64,000 nt of DNA from Perkinsus olseni (GCA_013115135.1 JABANP010000058.1:1-64000), one strand, 5' to 3'; counted from the first letter of the stretch, positions 30,701-43,296 are shown. Program-made: numbers and translations. Notes: generated by a model not told the origin, from the letters alone.

Positions 30701-32544
30701 CCAGATGAAGACTCCCTGGCACTCGCCTTCCTCGAACGCCTACAGTCTGCCACTTCAGCTTGTGGTCTAGCTCCTTAACTTGCTCCTTCAGCTTCACCTT
30801 CTCGGTATCCTCCTCATTGCTTTTGTCCGTCTGTTGCGTCTGCAGTAGACCAGATTCGACACTGGTAGGCTGAGGAGACTCCTGCGCTCACCTCCTCAAC
30901 CAAGGCCTTGAAGGCTAGGTCCTTACATACTAGCTTGCTCTCCAGGTCCTCAACAACAGCCGAGAACCTATCAACCACCACCATCATCAGTAACGCCTAT
31001 TATTATTCCAACAACTCCTACCTCTGTATCTCCGCGTCCCTTGCCAGCAGTACCACTTTGTGTGCACCCTCCCTCTCAGCAGCCTTGGCCCGCTCCTGCT
31101 CAACTTCACGCCGTACCGCACTGCGAAGATTCCAATACACAATCTTTTCCACCAGCATGGTCGGATTCACCTAATCTCCTGTTCCATCTCAAGAACCCTC
31201 AAGCCATGGCTTTTCTCCGCCGCCTTCCTCTCGCCTTGGTACTTCTCATGCAAGGCACTGAGCTCAGATCGATGCCGCTCAGAATCCGCTAAGGCATCAC
31301 GAGCTAGCTCCTCGTAACTGCCAAGATACGCTCCGCACAGAGAAGGATACTCCCACAGGATACCTAGCATCCTTCAACCTCAGCCGCTCCTTGTACTCGG
31401 CTAGCTCGACATGCACAGCATTATGACTGAGCTCTTTCTTCAATCCCTGTGGAGATGCGGTCCCTCGGAGACACCCAGCGTTCGACCACACCTCAATCTG
31501 AGCGCGAAGAGCTTCCGTTCGCTCAGCCTCCTCCTTGCGTAGCGCTGCTATCGTCCTCTCCCGCTCGGCAACTTCCTCTCCCAGCCGATGTATTCTAAGC
31601 ACACATACCGACCCAACTCCCGTCGACTGCAAGTAAGCCGACTCCGATAGGTCACCCTACTCAGCGTCTCGAGCCCTGATCTCCATCTTCTTCTCCTCTC
31701 CCAACTCCGTAGTCTCCTTCTTGGCCGACACAATCTCGTCCCGGCACTGGCCGATAGTGACCTCCAACTACAACGAGGCAAAGAGTGCCCACCACAGCGT
31801 TGAGTGGTGTAGCCGTGGGACGCGTTAGTTCCATGCTAGCGAATACGAAGGAGACACCCCCACTGGACTGCGCCTGGCTGCACCTTGCTAATGGTTTCTT
31901 CCTTATCCTCAATGCATTTCATCAGTCTTTCCTGCCCTGTACGAGTGGCCTCTCCTTCGGCCTGACGATGGTCTTTCTCTATGGTCAAGTCTCGCTGACT
32001 GCTGTCCTCCAGGGACTTGTACCTAAACCCGTCTTATCGGATGATACGACGCTCAAGCGTGTTCGAGAGCAGCCCAACTACCGTTCACTCGCTAGCTTAG
32101 CCTCTTTCCGGTGCATCTCGTAGGCAACAGCAAGCTCCTTCTCCTGTCACACAATCATCGTCATCACATTCTGCGCACTCCAGCCTGACCTTGGCCTTCA
32201 ACGCCTCCCAGGCAGCGAGGCGGCCTTGCTGAGCCACCTCGACCTGTTCTCTCAGCCACTTGCCCTCCTCTATCATACGGGATAGCCTGATCGACGCAGT
32301 GATGTGACTCCCTTCCGAGTCCTCCTACCCAGTGTTGGCACTGTCTAGCTGAGCCCTCAACTCCCACTGTATGCTCGTTGCCTGACAAGAGCCCCTCCAT
32401 GGTCATGATGCACTACCATGACCGCCTGCCACCAACCTCCGACAACTTCTTCTCGGCCTCCTTCCGCACTGCATTGAGCTTGGAGATGTAAATCTGACGC
32501 TTATCCTTGAGAGAGGTCCCTATCCGCCCCATAGCGTAGATCAT
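27751..32544 (-). CDS. Long coiled-coil protein, many exons, copy 1
   Basis: It starts at ATG 32544 (or the in-frame ATG 32532) and ends at the stop at 27751, which follows a His/Asp/Glu-rich tail. Most exons encode Lys/Glu/Leu heptads, for example around 28500-28870, 29316-29549, 29688-30198, 30597-30797 and 31167-31700. Two introns were checked: 27904-28010 (107 bp, phase 0), and one of about 95 bp near 28680-28770 that restores a continuous heptad frame. Such proteins are usually cytoskeletal or centrosomal in protists; nothing more specific can be said. The part up to 30036 is duplicated in copy 2. Confidence 0.7.
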
Positions 32545-33029
32545 AGCCTAACCAAAGTTCATGACAAACAGCGGTGATAGGCAGCATACGTTGCAGTGTT
32601 TATCGGAGAGGACATCCGTATTGCCGTCAATTGGTGGCAGGTGGGTAGTGTGGTGGGAGTCACCGACAGGAGGGTCCTCCATACCCCTACTGTTGCTACT
32701 GAGAGAGCTCCTTGCAGAGGGGGTATCAGCAGTGAATGGCATGCATTAATTATACTCAAGGTTCTACTTTAACCAGGGGAGTTCCAAAGGGGCCCTTCCG
32801 GTGAGTAACTCAGGACGGTCGTCGCTAGAAAAGCATGATCATCATCATCACCACCATGCTGCATGCTGGCTTCATTCTATAAAGGAACATTAATGCAAGG
32901 GAGCATCCCTAGGCAGGGGGATGGCGGTCGGCAGCCCGACTATGCTGTCGTGACGGCAGCGGCGTCTGCACCACCGGATGCACGTACCTAGAGTCCAAGG
33001 AGCTCGAAGAGATGTCGAGACCAGCAGTT
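32545..33029. other. Intergenic stretch
   Basis: This lies between the start of the coiled-coil gene and the end of the channel gene, both on the minus strand. No gene was seen. It should hold the promoter of the coiled-coil gene and the 3'UTR-side signals of the channel gene. Confidence 0.4.
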
Positions 33030-36000
33030 CTACATCTCAGCGTCGAACGGAGTCTTTTGGCTGAGTGTCTCTTCCAGAGCTGCGCAGGTGTGATCAACGC
33101 GTATTGCCGCGGCGATGGACATGTGTTGGTTCGGGCTGTGATGCCGCGATATCAGTAGCTGGCCATAGGCGTAACTAGAGGCAGGGCTACGCTCCGCAAA
33201 GAGGAGAGGGTGGGCGGCTCACGTTCCAATGGCCAGAGGGACGAGTAGGAAGGCCAACTTCGGTGAGCCCTGGGCCACGAACACAGCCGCCAGGGCGACG
33301 TGGGAGGAACAGACCGATACGATACTGCACTGAAAGAGGCGAAGCCAGATGTTGCCTCCTGTCTCGTACTTGTGGGCATGCATGTATCTGGATGGGGGGG
33401 CAAGATAGGCGTGGACCTACGAGGAGGACAAGCTTACGTGAACTGGTAGGTGTAGATGACCAGAGCCGTGCCAAAGTAGATGATACCAGGAATGAGGATC
33501 AAGGGTGATATGACCTGCAGGGCGGTGGAAGAGGCTGCCTCCGTTGTCCACTCACCATGTAGCTGGCGCAGATAAGGAAGGCAAAGCACATGTCCACGAG
33601 CTCAATAGCGTAGGGAACCTGATGGTAATTTCCAGGCGAGTGACGCTGCAAGTGGCACGACTCTCACATGCGACAGGGGAGGGTCCTCTTCAGGATGACG
33701 GTATTTACGCCAGAGCATAACAATGAGGTCACCCCCGCGGAGGAGTGTCCAGCCTAGGCCAAAGCCTATCTGAGTTGGCCTAGCTTGCACGCATGCACAA
33801 AGCGATAGTGATGATGACCTTAGCGACCAGCATTGTGACTAGGTAGATGCCAACACTAGCGATGTCCTGCCCCATCGACCGGAGGGCATCTGCAGGGCAG
33901 TGATCGGAGGAAGCGTAGGCGGCCAGCACTACTCTCGAGCGTGGTGCCAGCCATGTGGAAGATGCCCGGGAAGGACAGCCAGACTTCTCCAATCACAATC
34001 ACATACCTGCAGCAGAAGGTCGTGTCCAAGGCCCCAGGCAAAAGGCCACTTACACGGTGAGGAGCTGGAATAGGAAGATCCGTCGTAGCACGGAAACGGT
34101 TACGGCGGAGCGAGTCTTCTGTCGTTCGTAGTTTACACATACCCATCTGCTTCACCACGCGTGAGAGGGTACAGGTGGCGGCAACTACTAACCGGAAGAT
34201 CTGTGGCAGGGCAACGACGAGGAGCAGCTGGAGGATGGTGGGGACATATAAAGCTGCGAGCTTTGTCCAGAGCTCGAAGCCGCCTTCCTCGTCGGAACTG
34301 CACGCCCAGGGTAGGGCCAGGCCTACGAGAGACTCCTGCTGCTGCTGCCTTCCACGTTGTGGTGAGCCTACTCTGAATGGCCACCAGAGGCAGGGCGTAT
34401 CCCAACGCCCAGATCCAGTATAGGGCCTTCGTTATACGTTGTCTGTGATGAGGCGTGAGTATGGACCCTACAGGACATGGAGGAAGCAGCACCTCTTGAT
34501 GGCTTGCTGGGCAGGGAAGGTTATGTTGGGCCATATTATGTCACTAGGACTCGGGGCACTACTCACAACCCACTCGTCGGCAGTATCCGAGAGCCGCAGC
34601 TGAAGGGCCTATCACGAGGAAGCAAAGGAGTGGTATGGCTATCATCGGTAAGCATGCCCAAGAAGGAACGCCCCTCCTTTTCCCCGCCTTACCATCTGTT
34701 TTAGCCGCATCGTCCTGAATGTAACGAAGGCAGTGCAATCTTTGGTGTGGGGTATATCGGAGTGGGGGGAGTGATCCCCGAGTCCACCTTCCGATGTAGA
34801 AGCGCTGAACTCATGTAGCAGGGTACTCGGAGGAGCAGGAGGAGGTCTACCGTGAGGCTCAGAGAAGGACGATGGTGGTAATCTGGGAGAGGCGTATAGA
34901 GAGCCCTCGCTCATCCAGAGGGCACCTCGAGTTGGAGCGGCGATGATGCCTCGCCCTCGGAGATAATGTACCGGTCCACAAAGAGTCAGCATCCACACTG
35001 TCATCTCCATCGGGGTCAGAGTCCGCTGCGGCAGGTATGAACAGCCCCTGAGTAGCTAATGCCCAGCACGATGATTGCACCAGAGGCACCTCATCACACA
35101 GACTTCCATCTGATGCATCCCCTCCCTCCTCGCTATCAGCCGTGGAGTTGTTAACGGTGTCGGGGAGCGAAGGCATCATCATCATCATCGTGGCTCGAGG
35201 TGTCCTCTGCGGTGACTCCAGGCTGGCCGAGTTCCCATTCCACAGCGCCCTTCTCAGAGTGCATATCTTTTCCTAGCGGAGCGAAGCAGCAATTATCCTT
35301 TCCAAGCCCCAGCGTCTCACGTCAAGGTCCTCTACGTGTCGTTTGAGAGTTTTCCGCGCCGAATTGGGCATCAGGACCCGGGGGCCCGACTGGCATTTGC
35401 TAAGCACACTGCGGAGTTTAGTCTTCGCCCGGAGCCCGGAGACGTCGTGGCAGAAGGCGCATGCCTGGACCTGATGCAAGCTGGGATCGTCCATAGAGAC
35501 GACCAGGCACCCCACAGCATCCTCTCCCAGGATCTCAGCGAAGAACTGCCGGACTGCACGCCGCGACCTGTAGCGAGGTGGTATTCTCTCAACCATGATG
35601 GTGCCTGACGGGCGTTGGAAGGAAGAAGACCATGGACGTTGGGGCTACGCCTTTGCTGCCAGTCCTTGCCAGGCATTGATGTAACCCATGCTGAGCGGAC
35701 GTGGGCGAAGAGCCGATACTCTCTCGAAAGGAGGAAGAGGAAAAGCCTGAGAGATGGCCTCTGCTGTGGACATTTCTCAGGGATGGCGTACGCTGAGAGG
35801 ATGTAGGCTGCCGCTACTGGGGACCAGAACCACTGAGAGCTGCGATCTAGGTTACTAAAGGACAGCAGGTTCACACCGTATACGAGGGAGTCATTCTCAC
35901 CAGACCAGTACCTGTGAACAGGGTCCTAGGTACTGCAGCTGCTTTGGCAAGTTGCCAGTGGCAACAGACACTCACATAGGGATTAAGGTTGCGAAGGAGA

Positions 36001-36390
36001 GGACAGCAGCCCAACAACAGAACAAGAAGCATGTCTGGCAGTACCGAAGGACCATGAACCTGAGTTCTCCAAAGTAGATGGCTGAACTAGGAGTAGGGTC
36101 ATCTCACGCATCGGGGCCGATCCAAGGTAGGAGATCGTATTTTCGCAGAGTGAACCAGCTGTGGAGTATCTTAGGTTGAAGCTCGCAGCAAGAAAACAAT
36201 GTCATCCTGCTACAGTAGGGAAGGGCCATATCTTAGGAGGGCGGTCGCCTGGTTGAAGCGTACGGTTGCGCTCAATCTCTTTGGGATGCCAAAGATGCTG
36301 ACAGTATCTAGTGGGCCGGATGAGCTGGTCCCGGATCAAAAAGGTGAGTACAGCTGTCTGCAGAACTTGTTCATCTTGAGTATTTCATAG
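33030..36390 (-). CDS. OSCA/CSC1 (DUF221)-like membrane channel, multi-exon
   Basis: Order on the minus strand: an N-terminal TM block (about 35980-36090, with a GELRFMVLRY segment), a cytosolic domain (35273-35596, beginning ERIPPRYRSR, matching the PHM7_cyt RNA-recognition-like domain), then a series of TM exons. Recognisable segments include LYVPTILQLLLVVALPQIF (about 34200-34260), VGIYLVTMLVAKVIITIAL (about 33800-33865) and ISPLILIPGIIYFGTALVIY (about 33445-33510). The last coding exon stops at 33030. This family forms mechanosensitive or osmosensitive cation channels in plants, fungi and animals (TMEM63). Outer 5' bound approximate; several introns are seen but not all resolved. Confidence 0.65.
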
Positions 36391-36716
36391 ACGATCCACT
36401 GGACCCACATAGCAATGCCACAGACCAGGCAAGTGAAGGCTACCTACTCATGCTGTCTTACCACATCATAACAGCCCACAGGAGAAGTACCTCAGACCCG
36501 TCCATGTGCTTATACAACCGATTCATGCTGGTTTCCTCGCCAGAGACATCATCCGCGCAGAGCCTCAATTTGTCCCCCAGCCCTCCCAGTCGTCGCACGA
36601 GACGACCCATGCTGCACTACTCCTGCTGCAGCCAGACGATGAGGCAGCCGTCAACAGCTGCTGCCTCCGCCAACCCAACGATCATGACTCTCCGAAAGGG
36701 CAAGTATCGCGGCATG

Positions 36717-37931
36717 CTACATGTCCCTCAGCCTCTCCCACACCCTCTCGGCGATCGGCCTTACCGAGGGCTCGCCATGCCAACAATCTATCATCAGTTC
36801 ACGCAATAGAGATGGGCAGTCCTCGGGAACTAATCCAAGGTCAGGTCTCATACCCTGACAGCGGAGCGACCCAAAATCATTACTACACGAGTTTGCACAC
36901 ACCGTGGAGACGTTGATGGCGATCGCTATCGGCGAGAGGTTGGGCTGGTCGGAGTAGGGCCGGGAGCACGTGATGATCTCATACATACAGATGGCAAACG
37001 AGTAGATATCAACCTGGAAAGGCGCCGGGCTCGTGCAGTGCTCCTGAACTATGACTAACCTGATGGTCGCATGTGTCCTCCGACAAGACTTCCGGGGCCA
37101 TCCATGCCCATGTACCTGACTAAGGCCTCACCATTGAAGGCACAGGGCGTACCTCCAGCATCCTGTGTCCCGGAGCTCCCCTGGGTACTGTCCGGGCCGT
37201 GCTTCATCAGTGCTATGCCGAAGTCGGCTATCTTTACGATTGGCACCGACCTGTGACGGCGGTTGCACTACACTGCTGTAACGAGTGTTTATCGTACATA
37301 GGGCCCTTGAAGGGATGGGCGAGGAGGAGGTTCTGGGACTTGAGATCTCGGTGGATGATCAAGGGATGGTTGGTGTGGAGGTAGTAGATACCCTTGGCCG
37401 TATCAAAGCATATCTTCCGTTTCTGGATAGGGGGGTCATGGCCATCGCGAGGCCAGCCGGTTGGATACTTGTTGCCAAGTCATTTCGATATCTGGTCTAT
37501 TGTACAGTATAGAACTTAGAGCACCGCCGTCGCAGAGCTCAGTGACCAGACGCAGAGGCCGGGACTTGGTGAAGGCGCCCATGAACAGCATTAGATTGGG
37601 GTGCCTGTAACCACATGGACGGCAGCATTCTCTGTTCGTGGCCCACCGGAGATTAACCAGTATGTCGAGCTCCCGCTTAAACTCAGCCACCTTCTCTTCG
37701 GTCTCCCTTGCCTTGGCCCATGTTATGTTTTTGATGGCAACATCAGCCTCTCTCCAAGTACCCCGGAAGACGTCCGCTGCGGCACCCGAGCCCAGCATAG
37801 GACCGTATTCTGCAAACCGGGAGTTCTCGGGAGCCTGTTGCACAAGCCCACCGAGGTCAGCAAGGTCAACTTCCCACGGTTCATCGTCATCATCTTCGGT
37901 GGGGAGAATCCTAAGGTTAACTAGTAGTTAA
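36717..37931 (-). CDS. TKL-type protein kinase
   Basis: An acidic N-terminal stretch leads into a glycine loop GSGAAADVFRG (near 37775), VAIK with the ATP-anchoring Lys, an alpha-C Glu in FKRELDIL, a catalytic HRDLKSQN segment (about 37330-37360), DFG (near 37225) and a WMAPEVL activation end (about 37090-37110). The C-lobe (36717-36986) includes a CWHGEPSVRP motif. The WMAPE and CW...RP motifs are typical of tyrosine-kinase-like kinases. Several short introns interrupt it. No in-frame ATG was found after the last upstream stop, so an upstream exon is likely. The ankyrin gene immediately upstream on the same strand could supply it. Confidence 0.75.
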
Positions 37932-37937
37932 CCTTAG
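37911..37937. repeat. Perfect 27-bp palindrome
   Basis: CTAAGGTTAAC is followed by TAGTA and GTTAACCTTAG: 11-bp perfect arms around 5 nt. It sits between the end of the ankyrin frame (37952) and the first kinase codons. It could be an intergenic hairpin, a factor-binding site, or part of an intron if the two genes are one. Confidence 0.7.
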
Positions 37938-37951
37938 TTAATAACTACTGT

Positions 37952-39290
37952 TTAGTATCCAATAGCTCGGCAGTACTCTCTAGGGAGGCGCTTCCGAAAG
38001 GCTCTGATCAGGTCCGGACTGGCGTGGGCGAAAGCATGGCAGCACATAACATCCTCAATGAGAGGATCTGCGCGGTAGTCAAGCAGCAGTTGTATCTGCA
38101 CATGGCTGTACATTGGTAAGCACCCCTGGGGTATGACCATGTCGTAGTTCTCCATCTCTACAGCAGAGTGCAAAGGGGTCCCTCCAAGATCATTAACTGC
38201 ATCCACATCAGCCTTCATTTCTATAAGACAGCTCGCCACCTGGGGGCCTCCATGCTCGGGGACCAGTACGAGTTGTAGCACCTCCGTCCAGCCGATGAGG
38301 CTAGCATGGTGCAGGGCTGACCATCCCGAAGCATCCCGGGAGTCCACACCGACGCTGAGCTGACTGTCCTCCACCAAGGCCCGCACTTCCTTCGTGTTCC
38401 CTGCTGCTACCTAACTGCCCGATGCTTATCCGAATGGCACTGAGCGCCCCTACAGCCCGTAGTAGGGCTTCTAACGCGTCCTTGCCCTGCGGTTTAGTAG
38501 ACTTCACGGTTTCTACGGGACGCTGCCGTGGTGCCGTGGAGATCTTCCGTATTGTTCCCATCGATCTCAGGAACTCCTCCTATCAGACACAACCTCGGCG
38601 GCTGTCAGTCGTGGAGGCTTAACCTTCAGCTCGTCTATTTTCGCGTTGATCTCGGCTTTGGCTTCCTCGTCCTCTGTCGTCGCGAGCAAGGCATACTGGC
38701 TGCGCATCTCCTCCTCTATTAGGCCGGCCTATGATGAACGACGGAATGCCTGGGTATTGCTAGTCCTATCGCTACCGTCCCCGCGAAGAGTGATTCTCTT
38801 CCACGTTTTTCGGGCCCTGCTGTCGCCTGCTGCTGTTCCTTAAGCGCTGTTTCTTGGCACTGAGTTTTTAATCTGCACTACTCCACTGCCCCTCTCCCCG
38901 TTCCTCCCTTAACTCACCGTTTTAGCTGCTTGGAGAGCTCAGTGCGCCGCTTGGAATTGGTTGTTTGGGTCAAGGCCTTGGACACTGACCGCAGCTCTTG
39001 CTCGAGCTCGCCTAGCTCCCCTGACAGAACCTGAGGAGTCCCACAGGCAGGCGACTCCACAACACTGTCGAACAGTTGCTGAGAGGAACGGTCGAGTCCC
39101 GCGTTTCCCCGATAGCCGATGAGAACAGACTATCGCCCCTCCCCGTTATAACCTGATCATCCATACGCCACGTTGACTGCTCGGCCGAGTTGCGCCTTTT
39201 CAAAGTCTGGGGCGAGCGCTTGATCGATAGCGCATAAGCAAGCGCGCTCGCCCAAAATGCGCCGTTTCGAATCGTCTTACTCAACTCGTT
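37952..39290 (-). CDS. Ankyrin-repeat protein, multi-exon
   Basis: The last large exon (37952-38386) has two clear ankyrin repeats: GWSALHHASLIGWTEVLQLV and GGTPLHSAVEMENYDMV, each ending in a short helix pair. It stops with CRAIGY at 37952. Upstream blocks at 38410-38560, 38590-38710 and 38905-39020 are basic or coiled-coil; the block at 38905-39020 ends in a GTGAG donor. The 5' limit is uncertain. The kinase begins about 20 bp downstream, so an ankyrin-kinase fusion like plant and animal ILK-type proteins is possible, although a stop now separates them. Confidence 0.6.
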
Positions 39291-39352
39291 GATGCCGGCT
39301 CTTGTGATTCTTGTTAAGAACCTTGGCAGGGTTTGTCCCTACTAACTTACAT

Positions 39353-40168
39353 GTCGGCGCTCTGGGAGTCCGCTACCGGCAAGTGGGTCTTATTTCGAGT
39401 CTCCTCTGCCCGAGTTGAGGTAGACGTGTCGATTACTCGATGACTACTGCTGCTGTCACAAGTCGCTCCTCTTAGTGCCACTTGGCGTACCCCGGCGAGG
39501 CCCTGTCGAGCCGTCCGCCAAGCAGCCCATTCTGCCAGCGGAGCTCACCACTCGACACCGACTGTCTGCACTCTACCCAAGACGGTTACGATGCAGCATC
39601 GACGCCCTCCTCTTCGCCAGTCTCCCACTGTGACTGTCCAGGGTTCTGACGAGAATCGGGACAGCAGCAATCTGGTACACTATGCGCCTGCTGCACTAGC
39701 GTGTTTTCCATGACGTCCTTGTCTCTCAGCTTCCAAGTACATTATTTCCGCCGAGACCTCCCGCCCACAGACGCCGATCGTTGGTGCCACTGTTCGCAGC
39801 TAGCAATGTAGCTCCTCAACTTCGAATACGTACGTCGATAGCATCATCAATAGAAATGTCCCCTCCTTCGAAGCCCCTAGCTCGCCGGTGAGTCGTGCCA
39901 CTTTCTCCCGTCCTTCAGCGTCACTGTGCTTGTCAGGCTCTCCGTGTTTTGCTGCACTCCCAACCCGACTACTCCGTTGCCTCCTACTACTGCAACAGCA
40001 GACCAAGCAGAAGTTGACTCTGTAACTAGCGGTATTGCGGCTCAGCTGGACAACCTTCGGCTGCACGCTGGCACAGAGCCGCGGTCGCCACCGCCTCGGA
40101 AGAATGTCATTCCGCGATACGGCAAGAAACCTCTGAGGCGGGAGTCGGCGAATCTTCGACGATTATGA
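39353..40168 (+). CDS. Unrecognised gene, at least two exons
   Basis: A first exon starts at ATG 39353 (MSALWESATGKW...) and probably ends at a GT near 39420. The last exon, about 39985-40168, encodes a basic tail (GKKPLRRESANLRRL) and a stop. The region between is Ser/Pro-rich with unclear frame. No domain was recognised. Confidence 0.35.
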
Positions 40169-40334
40169 TACCCTCCCGAGGATCGGTTGTTTGTTTAAGT
40201 TTTCTATAATGAGGATGATCATGATGCCTCTCCTCTCGAGCCATTACGGCTTGTGCGGAGTGCGTCTGCCTTCCTGGTTACTTACGGGCTTGTTGCGCTT
40301 GACGAATGCAAAAGCATCAGTGCCGTGTAGAGTA

Positions 40335-40706
40335 TTAGACTTGCGTTGACACCCTTGGCTGTACATAGCCTCCTTTCACGTTTATACGGATGATATCCTT
40401 CACGTCATGTGAATGTATCCTCACCACAGTACAGTAATGTTCATTGATGGTACCATTGAACCATATCCTCATAGTTGCTCCTCTCTTCGCGTAGTCTCTC
40501 TGTACTTGAAGCAACAGCAATAGTGAGTGCATGAGCATGTGAGCGTACGAACTGTCCAGCGTTGTTGCGTGAAGTCGGTTGGATATGCGAAGCTGTTGTT
40601 TGGCGTAGATGGTAGCCTGGCTGAAGAGGGTTATACGGGATGGCGGGGAGTCTCCAGAGCATGCCGAGGATGCGGAAACTACATGTGACGCCAGCTGCTG
40701 CTGCAT
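40335..40706 (-). CDS. Unrecognised small ORF (123 aa)
   Basis: The ORF is open from about 40706 to 40335 in one frame. It may contain introns, since candidate acceptors (CAG) lie within it. No motif was recognised, and there is no second copy to test for constraint. Confidence 0.25.
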   Translation of the reverse strand: MQQQLASHVVSASSACSGDSPPSRITLFSQATIYAKQQLRISNRLHATTLDSSYAHMLMHSLLLLLQVQRDYAKRGATMRIWFNGTINEHYCTVVRIHSHDVKDIIRINVKGGYVQPRVSTQV

Positions 40707-40797
40707 CGATTGCTCATTGTTAGGCTTGGGCGTGGGAGACCTGTGTTAACAGCTAAGCGTGGATTAATTAGTATGTTGGTTAGGTCCGGCTCCGTCC

Positions 40798-41250
40798 ATG
40801 ACCGAGTGGTCGAGCAGTAGGACTTCGAGGACTGCTCGATCTGCTACCGGCTATGATGCCACCGCTGGTCTCCTAGACGTTCCGCTGTCGGCCATGCTGT
40901 TAGTAGGTTGGAATTCTTCCTCCATCACCACGGCTATGAGGATCCCCTCTCCTCAGGTTGCTTCGTGCCTTGATCGTGAGTCCATCAACACCTTAGTGTC
41001 GGTGGACCCCCGACTACGAGATTGTCTGATTCCTGAACTGCCGCTCGCTGCTCCCCGGAGGAGCGTACGTGTTGACAAGCCCTCTGAGGGTTGTGAAGTG
41101 AAGCGATCATGTGGCCTCCCCGCGATGCCCAAAGCCGTAGTCCGAGAACACTTGATAGCGAATGTTGTGGTAGGCGAAGAGCACACCCTACATAACAGGA
41201 CACTCCGTAGTTGTGCTGCTTGTAGAAACCCTCCGTCTCGCGCTGTTTGA
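40798..41250 (+). CDS. ORF of 150 codons upstream of the kinase
   Basis: It runs from ATG 40798 to TGA 41250 on the same strand as the next kinase. It is Arg/Ser-rich in the first half and has no domain I know. It could be a 5' exon of the kinase or a separate gene. Confidence 0.3.
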   Translation: MTEWSSSRTSRTARSATGYDATAGLLDVPLSAMLLVGWNSSSITTAMRIPSPQVASCLDRESINTLVSVDPRLRDCLIPELPLAAPRRSVRVDKPSEGCEVKRSCGLPAMPKAVVREHLIANVVVGEEHTLHNRTLRSCAACRNPPSRAV

Positions 41251-42334
41251 CGTCGCCCAAGGCGGCCTCGTCGCTGCCGCAGGAGCTACAAGACGCTGGC
41301 TTTAAACTTGCCGAGGAGGAGCGGCCTCAGCTGGGGGAGGGTAGGCCTTTTGGTTGCTGCAATTGTGGTAGTTTAATTTCTCTATTCAGGAAGCTTCGCC
41401 CGAGTATCATTAGTTGTCCGCAAAGACAAGTACTATGCATTGAAGACTGTGACTAAGGTTCCCTTGGAGATCAGGGATATGGCCCAGCACGTAGACGCCT
41501 CGTTAGTACCGGGGGACACCCGTTTATTTCCACTCAGATGAAGCGGGAAGTGAGCCTTCACTCGAGGCTGTGCAGTCACCCAAGCATCGTTACTCTTCAC
41601 GATTCTTTCGAAGACACCAGGAGGATGTAGCCTCCACCCTCGCGTCCGCGTGCATGCCGCTGAGTTGTGCCAACCCAGTTACATGCTACTCGAATGGTGT
41701 CCCTTTGGATCCCTATCGGAAACTCTCGCCACATTGGCTGACTCGGGCGTCAAGGCGGCACTGCCTCTCAGTATAACGGCATGCGCAGCTGCTATTGTTG
41801 TCGACCAACTTGCAGCGGCAGCTGGGTAGACGCTCTCCTCGGCCGTCCAAGGAATCACGTAGACCATCCACGCTGTAGGTATTTACACGACAATGGTGTC
41901 ATTCACCGTGACATCAAACCTGACAACATCCTCATTGCCAGCCTCACCCCGAGAGACGTGGAGCTACGCTTGACTGACTTCGGCTGGAGTGACGATTCAC
42001 TGGTTGTGCTTTAGTCGTCACTACCCTTCCCGTCAGGCTGTTTAGCAAAAGACGCTGCTGAGATCTATTCGAAGTGCGGTACTCCGGGGTTCGCTGCGCC
42101 TGAGGTATTCGCTGGACGGCAGCAGACGACCGCAAGTGACATCTGGAGCATCGGGGCTGTACTTTCCCAATAGGAGGTCGATGCTTGCACTTCTGAGCAT
42201 AGGTGTTGCGCAGCATCTGCGGAGCGCCGGAGACCTATCGAAGGTTCGATCCGCGCCTAGCGGATCTCGACCAGCGCCTCACACGGGTGGATCCCCGGGC
42301 CCGGCCGAGAGCCGAGGAAATCTGTAGGCAGTGA
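41251..42334 (+). CDS. Ser/Thr protein kinase, multi-exon
   Basis: A glycine-loop GSFARV near 41388 is split by an intron that starts at GTAGGC (41341). The ATP-site Lys is in YALKTV (about 41430). Later exons give the hinge segment MLLEWC (41682-41700), HRDIKPDN (about 41908-41930), DFG (about 41979), [10 protein letters not shown] with the APE motif (about 42080-42108) and DIWSIG (about 42140). The frame ends at TGA 42332-42334. HRDIKPDN indicates serine/threonine specificity. The subfamily is not clear. The start codon is not certain and may lie upstream. Confidence 0.7.
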
Positions 42335-42529
42335 CGGCCGCGGCCGTCTGTACTATGATGTCATATTTGGGAACCCTTAGCTCAACATGCGTGGATGAGA
42401 TGGGCACTGGAGGCCCGTAAAGACTACTCCTGCGCCTGGCTTTGCCAGCTTGTGGATCAAGCACGGCGAAGTCGAACGATGATAGGCCCAGGTTAGTCCC
42501 TAGGGGTCACTCTGCAGGTGGCTGCTGAG

Positions 42530-43296
42530 GCGTGCCAGGCGTTAGCGTAAGTGACATCGGGATTAGTAGCAATAAACATCGCCGGCGTCGGAAGATGATT
42601 CTGATCGCACAGGCCGTGATCATGCGGGCATTCCTCCACGTTATCCAGGTGAATCACCGGCTGTCTCGCTGGACCAGCCTCTACGACCCATCGTCCATCG
42701 ATCAGCGAGTGGTGCTGATATAGCTGTGGCAAGCAGCAAGCCCCCGACTGGAATGGGCTCTCCAATCATGGGTGGCGGGAGGTCACCTGTACTGTCCCCG
42801 AGATCGCCGCACTGGAATAATACCAAGCCTGCCGTAAGCTCCTCTAGCCCGCTACTGATTGCTGCGGTGATATCAAAAAGCATCATGTCTTTGCTGGAGC
42901 TCGGTCCCCGTCCGCCTTTGCCTGTAGGTACTCCCGACAACTCCACCCAAGTACCCCCCTCAAGCTACTAGTAACAGCCCATGGCGCGGTCCTCCTCGTC
43001 CTACCCGAGTTGCACCACCTCCTCCTCCTCCTGCCGCAACGACAGTTGTCCGAACTCAGTGGCAGCCTCCCTCTCAGCATCTCATCTACACTAACGTTGT
43101 ATGAAGAGTATAGAATGCCAATATACTTTGATCTATGGTAGGTACCGCAACCAGTCCTGCAGAGCCCCTTCCTCGAGCACAGAGTGATTCGGCGCTCTGC
43201 CACGATATCAGTCGTAACATCCAACGGTATAGTGTCGAAACAAGGGAACTGCTGAACAGCATGTTACAGCGTCATCCCGATGAAGTTTGTGTTTAA
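42530..43296 (+). CDS. Proline-rich protein, multi-exon
   Basis: A reading frame near 42640-42960 encodes a Ser/Pro/Gly-rich segment (GMGSPIMGGGRSPVLSPRSP). A poly-Pro block follows (about 43008-43030), and the last exon (about 43140-43296) ends VETRELLNSMLQRHPDEVCV. Candidate GT-AG introns separate them. Function unknown. Confidence 0.4.

Noticed and set aside
41570..41776. Plus ORF beginning [10 protein letters not shown]
   Set aside because: It is out of frame with the kinase motifs; the kinase frame with introns explains the region better.
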